This document shows, in pieces, positions 6,307 to 10,957 of a DNA stretch of 10,957 nucleotides. This stretch comes from an uncultured Parabacteroides sp. Lineage in GTDB: Bacteria > Bacteroidota > Bacteroidia > Bacteroidales > Tannerellaceae. Positions within the stretch are counted from its first letter, which is position 1, and each line of letters opens with the position of its first letter. Position numbers and translations under genes: made by a program. The DNA lies in NCBI GenBank assembly GCA_900770835.1, contig CAAGLQ010000047.1:1-10957 (forward strand), read 5' to 3'. The notes beneath the pieces were generated by a model, which saw nothing but the letters and a program-made list of their open reading frames with translations, was not told the DNA's origin and ran no database searches.

Positions 6307-7920
6307 TTACAGCGCTGTAGCCACACCTAAATAGGCGGCGACTCCCTCGGCGCAGCGTTCCCCATCAATGGCGGCGGAGACAATGCCTCCGGCATAACCC
6401 GCTCCCTCCCCACAAGGGAAAAGACCAGCGACGGTGATATGCTGGTAACTCTCCCGGTCACGCAGGATGCGCACAGGCGAGGAGGTGCGTGTCTCGACAC
6501 CGATCATCGTGGCCTCGTTGGTAAGGAAGCCTTTGGAGACCTTGCCGAAATAGCGGAAGCCCTCCCGCAAACGGGTGGTGATGAACTCGGGCATCCAGAA
6601 ATGGAGCGGAGAGGCCAACAACCCGGGGGCATACGAGGAGACAGGCAGATCGAAGGAGTTGCGCTTCTGGATGAAGTCGGTCATACGCTGCGCCGGGGCT
6701 GTCTGCCTACGACCGCCATTCTGCCAGCAGAGGGCTTCCAAACGCTCTTGGAAGGCCATCAACGCCAAGGGTGAATCGGGCGAAACGGGCGTGCCATCCG
6801 GCTCATAGAGGGTTTCTCCGCCTGTCAAGGTGGTGTAATCCTCGGGGTGCAACTCGACAACCATACCGGAGTTCGCCCATCGAGAGCCACGGTTAGAGGG
6901 CGACATGCCATTGACCACTACCTGATTAGGACCACTGGCCGCAGGCACGACAAAGCCTCCGGGACACATACAGAAGGAATAGACACCTCGCTCCTGCACT
7001 TGCGTCACAAAACTATATTCCGCCGCCGGCAGGTAATCGCCTCGCCCCTCCTTACGGTGGTATTGAATCTGATCAATCAGCTGCTGCGGATGCTCCAAAC
7101 GGACACCGACGGCCAATCCCTTCGCCTCGATGGGGATGCCGGAGGCGTAGAGATAGCGATAGACATCCCGCGCGGAGTGGCCGGTCGCCAAGATCACAGG
7201 GCCCATAAAGGTCTCGCCGCTGCTGGTCTCCACGCCGATTACCTTGTCCTCACGCAGGATGAAGCGATCCATGCGGGTTTGGAAATGCACCTCTCCACCA
7301 CAACGCAGGATCTGCTCACGCATCCGCTCGATCACCCGTGGCAGCTTATCGGTGCCGATATGGGGATGGGCATCGACCAAGATAGCAGGGCTTGCCCCAT
7401 GCTGACAAAAGACATTCAAGATCTTATCGACGGAACCCCGTTTCTTGCTGCGTGTGTAGAGCTTTCCATCGGAGTAGGCACCGGCTCCCCCCTCGCCAAA
7501 GCTGTAATTCGACTCGCTGTTGACGGTGTGCGCCCGGCTGATCTGCGCGATGTCTTTCTTCCGTTCATGCACATCCTTGCCTCGTTCGAGGATAATCGGG
7601 CGTAACCCCAATTCAATCAAGCGCAAAGCGGCGAAAAGGCCACCCGGCCCCGCACCGACTACCACGACCGACTGCGCCCCCGACACATCCCGGTATTCCA
7701 CCGATTGATACTCCGGTTCGGTCGGCTGCTCGTCGATGAAGAGCCGCAATTTGAGATTGACAAAGATCGTGCGCTGACGGGCGTCGATCGAACGTTTCAA
7801 CATACGCACCGCCTGAATCCGGTTGACGGGCACAGCGGTCTCCCGTGAGGCGACCCGCTTCAACGACTGCTCGTTGGCTGCCTCCTCCGGCAATATCCTG
7901 ACTTGAATTTCCTTGATCAT
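6307..7920 (-). CDS. FAD-dependent oxidoreductase, COG2509-type
   Basis: The 537-residue product is a cytoplasmic FAD-dependent dehydrogenase-like protein of a widespread but poorly characterised family; no substrate is established. An N-terminal domain (about 1-80, no cofactor motif) precedes the Rossmann fold with VVGAGPGGLFAALRLIELG (87 onward; GAGPGG at 89-94) ending at the acidic ILERG that binds the ribose of FAD. The family-typical SFGEGGAGAYSDGKL follows (140-154), then ILATGHSARDVY (243-254), a CMCPGGFVVPA stretch (317-327), and the C-terminal FAD contact FPCGEGAGYAGGI (501-513). Length is normal and no key motif is missing. The ATG at 7918-7920 is 12 bp after the radA stop, so it is almost certainly cotranscribed with radA, and it is the last gene before the hairpin at 6203-6233. 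No signal peptide is present. Confidence 0.92.
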   Translation of the reverse strand: MIKEIQVRILPEEAANEQSLKRVASRETAVPVNRIQAVRMLKRSIDARQRTIFVNLKLRLFIDEQPTEPEYQSVEYRDVSGAQSVVVVGAGPGGLFAALRLIELGLRPIILERGKDVHERKKDIAQISRAHTVNSESNYSFGEGGAGAYSDGKLYTRSKKRGSVDKILNVFCQHGASPAILVDAHPHIGTDKLPRVIERMREQILRCGGEVHFQTRMDRFILREDKVIGVETSSGETFMGPVILATGHSARDVYRYLYASGIPIEAKGLAVGVRLEHPQQLIDQIQYHRKEGRGDYLPAAEYSFVTQVQERGVYSFCMCPGGFVVPAASGPNQVVVNGMSPSNRGSRWANSGMVVELHPEDYTTLTGGETLYEPDGTPVSPDSPLALMAFQERLEALCWQNGGRRQTAPAQRMTDFIQKRNSFDLPVSSYAPGLLASPLHFWMPEFITTRLREGFRYFGKVSKGFLTNEATMIGVETRTSSPVRILRDRESYQHITVAGLFPCGEGAGYAGGIVSAAIDGERCAEGVAAYLGVATAL

Positions 7921-7932
7921 ACTTTCTTTGAT

Positions 7933-9303
7933 TTATCCAAATAACCGGGCAAACGCCTCCTCCACTTTCCGCACCTGCACAATCTCGATCGCTGTTTTTG
8001 CCGTGTCGAAACCCTTCAAATTGTTGTGGGGGATCAAGATGGTTGAGAAGCCCAATTTCTCCGCCTCCAAGATGCGTTGCTCGATGCGATTCACCGGGCG
8101 GATCTCGCCGGAGAGGCCCACCTCGCCTGCCACGCAGATGCCCGGCTCGATGCTGATGTCCAAGCTGGAGGAGAGAATGGCCGCCAACACCGCCAAGTCG
8201 ATGGCCGGGTCGTTCACCTTCAAACCACCGGCGATGTTGAGAAACACATCTTTCTGAATCAATTTGAAACCTGCCCGCTTCTCCAACACCGCCAAGAGCA
8301 TGTTCATGCGGCGCAGGTCGAACCCTGTGGCACTGCGCTGGGGCGTGCCATACACCGCCGAACTTACCAAGGCTTGTGTCTCAATCAAGAAGGGGCGGAT
8401 ACCCTCGATCGCCGCCGCGATGGAAACGCCACTCAATCCCTCATGGTTTTGCGTCAGCAAAAGCTCGGAAGGGTTGCTCACCTCACGCAAACCATTCTGT
8501 CGCATCTCGTAGATGCCCAATTCCGCCGTGCTGCCGAAACGGTTCTTGATGCTGCGCAGGATGCGATACATGTAATGCTGATCGCCCTCGAATTGCAACA
8601 CCGTATCCACGATGTGCTCCAGCACCTTGGGGCCGGCGATGCTGCCCTCTTTGTTGATATGGCCGATCAAGAGCACCGGCACACCGCTCTCCTTGGCATA
8701 TTTCAAGATCATCGCGCTGCACTCACGCACCTGCGAGATGCTACCGGGAGAGGATTCCACCAACTCCGTGAAGATGGTTTGGATGGAGTCGATGATCAAC
8801 AGATCGGGTTGGATATTGGCCGCTTGCGTGAAGATCTGCTCCAGATTGGTTTCGCAGAGGATGAAACATTGCGGATTGTCGTGCGCCAGCCGATCGGCTC
8901 TCAGCTTCAACTGCCGGCTGCTCTCCTCGCCGGAGACATAGAGCGTCTTCCACTCCGTCAATCCCAACACCGTTTGCAGCACCAGCGTCGATTTGCCAAT
9001 GCCCGGCTCGCCACCGATCAGCACCAAGGAGCCCTTCACCAAACCGCCCCCTAACACCCGGTTCAGCTCCGCATCGTGAAGGTCGATACGTGCCTCCGAC
9101 TCGGTCGTGATGTCACGCAACAATTGTGGACGGTTATGCCCCCGCTCCACCATGCCCGGCACCGGCCGTTTGGCGACCGGCTCTTTCGAGACGATCTCCT
9201 CCACATAGGTGTTCCATTCGCCACAATTGGGGCATTTCCCCACCCATTTGGGTGAGGATGCCCCGCAATTGGAACAGATATAAACTGTTTTCGCTTTTGC
9301 CAT
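7933..9303 (-). CDS. radA: DNA repair and recombination protein RadA (Sms)
   Basis: The 456-residue protein is the bacterial RadA/Sms ATPase, which helps process branched recombination intermediates by driving branch migration with RecA. Domains in order: a four-cysteine zinc finger (Cys10, Cys13, Cys24, Cys27); a RecA-like ATPase core with Walker A GGEPGIGKST (97-106) and Walker B LLIID (168-172); the RadA-specific KNRFG motif (253-257); and a C-terminal Lon-protease-like domain (about 285-456) with GGLKVNDPAIDLAVLAAILSS. That domain lacks the GPSAG serine context of active Lon and is thought to be structural. Length matches the family. The ATG at 9301-9303 has AAAGG 4 nt upstream and lies 13 bp past the preceding lipoprotein gene. 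Identification is firm; the neighbours give no repair context. Confidence 0.98.
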   Translation of the reverse strand: MAKAKTVYICSNCGASSPKWVGKCPNCGEWNTYVEEIVSKEPVAKRPVPGMVERGHNRPQLLRDITTESEARIDLHDAELNRVLGGGLVKGSLVLIGGEPGIGKSTLVLQTVLGLTEWKTLYVSGEESSRQLKLRADRLAHDNPQCFILCETNLEQIFTQAANIQPDLLIIDSIQTIFTELVESSPGSISQVRECSAMILKYAKESGVPVLLIGHINKEGSIAGPKVLEHIVDTVLQFEGDQHYMYRILRSIKNRFGSTAELGIYEMRQNGLREVSNPSELLLTQNHEGLSGVSIAAAIEGIRPFLIETQALVSSAVYGTPQRSATGFDLRRMNMLLAVLEKRAGFKLIQKDVFLNIAGGLKVNDPAIDLAVLAAILSSSLDISIEPGICVAGEVGLSGEIRPVNRIEQRILEAEKLGFSTILIPHNNLKGFDTAKTAIEIVQVRKVEEAFARLFG

Positions 9304-9316
9304 TATACCTTTAAGA

Positions 9317-9937
9317 TCACCATTTGTACAGCTCTACCGAGCCATCCGCTTTCGACAGCTCCACTAAAGCATGTTCAAAATAGAAGTTGCCTAACTTCTG
9401 CCCTGTCTTCTCGTTATACATGTTCTTCAAGTGCGGACGAGCATCTAAGGCTTGGTTGGAAACCTCCTCATCCTCCACGCAAGTGGCCTCGCCAGAGATG
9501 CGAATCCACTCCCGATCCTTACCCACCGATACGATCTCGACATGCGGATCCTGCAAGATCTGCTGATAAACACCCTTGCTCTGCCCTACGTGAAACCAAA
9601 TCTTATCCTGGAAAAAAGTCACGACACCGGTCGGACGAACACGCGGCAATCCCTGCTCTACAGTTGCCACAAAGAAGGGCATACTTCCTTTCAAGAACTC
9701 TATCGTCTTGTTAATGGCCTCAGCGGGAGCCAACTCCACCGCTTTCACACCTAAACCAGTCGCACCGGTTGTCGCATCGGTAATCTCTGCATAGGTAGTC
9801 GGTTTCGCCTCCACCGCCTGTGCGGTATTCGGTGCTTTTACCTCATCATCATTGGTCTCTACACTCACCTTCGCCGTACAAGCGGCCAACAGCAAAACCA
9901 CACACCCTACACTCCAAACATACTTTTTCATACTCAT
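9317..9937 (-). CDS. Predicted lipoprotein with a PPOX-like split-barrel flavin-binding domain
   Basis: The 206-residue product combines a lipoprotein signal with a domain normally found in the cytoplasm. The signal (residues 1-19, KK at 4-5, hydrophobic core VVLLLAA) ends in the lipobox LLAAC with Cys20 as the lipidated residue. A polar, acidic linker follows (about 21-70). From about 73 the sequence resembles the pyridoxamine-5'-phosphate-oxidase-like (PPOX) FMN-binding split barrel: INKTIEFLKGSMPFFVATV, LPRVRPTGVVTFFQDKIWFH, SKGVYQQILQDPHVEIV and WIRISGEA. Members bind FMN, F420 or haem; which one applies here is unknown, and it need not oxidise pyridoxamine phosphate. The start could be Met1 or Met3. 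The gene lies 48 bp after the peptidase gene and 13 bp before radA. It would sit in the periplasm-facing or outer membrane. Confidence 0.87.
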   Translation of the reverse strand: MSMKKYVWSVGCVVLLLAACTAKVSVETNDDEVKAPNTAQAVEAKPTTYAEITDATTGATGLGVKAVELAPAEAINKTIEFLKGSMPFFVATVEQGLPRVRPTGVVTFFQDKIWFHVGQSKGVYQQILQDPHVEIVSVGKDREWIRISGEATCVEDEEVSNQALDARPHLKNMYNEKTGQKLGNFYFEHALVELSKADGSVELYKW

Positions 9938-9985
9938 GAGATTTGAAATGATTAATACTACATAAATTTGTTTGCTCTATGTGCT

Positions 9986-10957
9986 TTATTTGCTTTCTAC
10001 CGTAACAATCTTTTGCCCGATCGCACACCCCTTCTTCACCTCGGCGCTGCCCTTCTCCTTATAAAGGAAACCACGAAACATGCCTTGGCTGTTGTAAGGC
10101 ATGGCAAAATTGCCCTTGTGATCCACGGCGATCAAGCCACCATTGCCCGCATCCGTGTTCAACTCTTGGTGGATGATGTAATCGGCTGCCTGCTCGACCG
10201 TCTCATTCAAATATTTATAACGTGCGCAAACATTGAAAGCCACGGCGTGACGGATGAAATACTCGCCATGCCCCGTGCAAGAAACCGCACAGCTGGCGTT
10301 ATCGGCGTAGGTGCCCGCACCAATCACCGGCGAATCGCCAATGCGTCCCCATTTCTTGCGCAACATGCCGCCCGTGCTCGTTCCTGCTGTCAGGTTGCCC
10401 TGCTTATCCAGCACCACGCAACCTACCGTGCCGTTCTTCTTGCTCTCTTCCTTGAACTGCTCCACCCACTTCATGGTTTTCGGCGTAGCGAAATAGAGGT
10501 TGTCGTCCACCATCTCCAAGCCCTGCTCACGAGCGAACTCCTCCGCACCAACGCCGCTCAGCATCACGTGGGGCGATTGCGTCTTCACGGCATAAGCCGC
10601 ATTGATCGGGTGCTTCACATGCTCCACACCGGCTACCGCTCCGGCACTCAGATCCTTCCCCTCCATGATCGAGGCATCCAACTCAAAAGAACCATCGGCT
10701 GCCACCGTCGCACCAATACCCGCGTTGAAGAGCGGATTTCCCTCGAAATAGTTGATCACCGCACGTACCGCCTCGTGGCCCTCGCCACCAGCCGCCAAGA
10801 TCTTGTCGCCAATCAGCAGGGCTGAATCCAATGCATTGTAATACTGCTGGGCGATCTCCGGCTTTTGCTCCAACGAGCCCATCGCTCCGGCTCCACCATG
10901 CACCACGATCACATACTCACGCTCTTGCGCCACCGCCAACGTGGACAACATCAAAGC
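9986..10957 (-). CDS. Exported isoaspartyl peptidase/L-asparaginase (Ntn hydrolase), 5' end cut
   Basis: This is a plant-type (EcAIII-like) asparaginase/isoaspartyl peptidase, which removes beta-aspartyl residues from peptides and hydrolyses asparagine. The precursor cleaves itself before a threonine that becomes the N-terminal nucleophile. Numbering from a TTG at 10952-10954, the nucleophile is Thr176 in NGTVGCVVLDKQGNLTAGTSTGG. Other family motifs are VVHGGAGA (18-25), NAGIGA (77-82), ELDASIMEG (91-99), GRIGDSPVIGAGTYAD (203-218) and CTGHGE (226-231). The reading frame stays open to the window edge (ALMLSTLAVAQE), and AVAQ looks like the end of a signal peptide. The true start and most of the signal therefore lie outside, and the enzyme is probably periplasmic. 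It is the first visible gene of the four-gene run. Confidence 0.95.
   Translation of the reverse strand, partial: ALMLSTLAVAQEREYVIVVHGGAGAMGSLEQKPEIAQQYYNALDSALLIGDKILAAGGEGHEAVRAVINYFEGNPLFNAGIGATVAADGSFELDASIMEGKDLSAGAVAGVEHVKHPINAAYAVKTQSPHVMLSGVGAEEFAREQGLEMVDDNLYFATPKTMKWVEQFKEESKKNGTVGCVVLDKQGNLTAGTSTGGMLRKKWGRIGDSPVIGAGTYADNASCAVSCTGHGEYFIRHAVAFNVCARYKYLNETVEQAADYIIHQELNTDAGNGGLIAVDHKGNFAMPYNSQGMFRGFLYKEKGSAEVKKGCAIGQKIVTVESK

Noticed and set aside
6847..7605. 252-residue plus-strand frame opposite the FAD oxidoreductase
   Set aside because: It is an antisense shadow of a well-conserved coding sequence with no recognisable motif or start site.
8077..9054. 325-residue plus-strand frame opposite radA
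   Set aside because: It lies wholly antisense to a firmly identified gene, is rich in His, Gln, Arg and Leu as antisense frames of GC-rich genes are, and shows no domain.
9317..9355. Intrinsic terminator between the lipoprotein gene and radA
   Set aside because: The gap is only 13 bp and holds no hairpin or T-run, so read-through is expected.
9336..9937. Surface-export signal on the PPOX-like lipoprotein
   Set aside because: The acidic stretch NDDE lies nine or more residues past Cys20, not directly after it as in the known Bacteroidetes signal, so surface exposure is not supported.
9968..10825. 285-residue plus-strand frame opposite the isoaspartyl peptidase
   Set aside because: It is antisense to a gene with all its catalytic motifs; composition is His/Leu/Arg-rich and no family is recognisable.

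Overview
The window looks like chromosomal DNA of a Bacteroidales bacterium. The signs are an adjacent SusC/RagA-SusD/RagB pair, a small outer-membrane beta-barrel with a Sec signal and a C-terminal aromatic residue, few strong Shine-Dalgarno sequences, and lipoprotein signals typical of the phylum. Genus is not proven; Parabacteroides/Tannerellaceae is a guess from overall character. All six convincing protein genes are on the minus strand, so transcription runs from high to low coordinates.

Layout in transcription order. (1) 10957-6307 is a tightly packed run of four genes: an exported isoaspartyl peptidase/plant-type asparaginase (5' end cut by the window edge), a predicted lipoprotein with a pyridoxamine-5'-phosphate-oxidase-like split barrel, the DNA-repair ATPase RadA, and a COG2509-type FAD-dependent oxidoreductase. 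Gaps are 48, 13 and 12 bp, and a perfect 12-bp-stem hairpin (6203-6233) closes the unit. (2) 6202-5960 is an AT-rich leader without genes that carries an inverted repeat followed by a T-run. (3) 5959-1186 is a SusC-SusD pair separated by 10 bp, with a Shine-Dalgarno for susD overlapping the susC stop. The pair imports an unknown nutrient: SusD captures it at the cell surface and the SusC barrel moves it inward with TonB energy. No glycan-degrading enzyme, sigma/anti-sigma pair or hybrid sensor lies in the window. (4) 1185-964 is a gene-free spacer packed with small palindromes: two REP-like hairpins and a cluster of AATGCG inverted repeats. (5) 963-475 is a small secreted beta-barrel protein that seems to start at TTG, followed by a strong hairpin terminator (420-449). 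(6) 1-250 is a tandem array of five 42-bp units built around a TACTACA-CCA-TGTAGTA palindrome, with an inverted sixth motif copy just beyond.

The genes are mostly of known families. The least explained parts are non-coding: the 42-bp palindromic array, the repeat-packed spacer after susD, and the susC leader. A lipid-anchored PPOX-fold protein is the most unusual protein. I found no convincing new multi-gene system, insertion sequence, CRISPR array, tRNA or rRNA.
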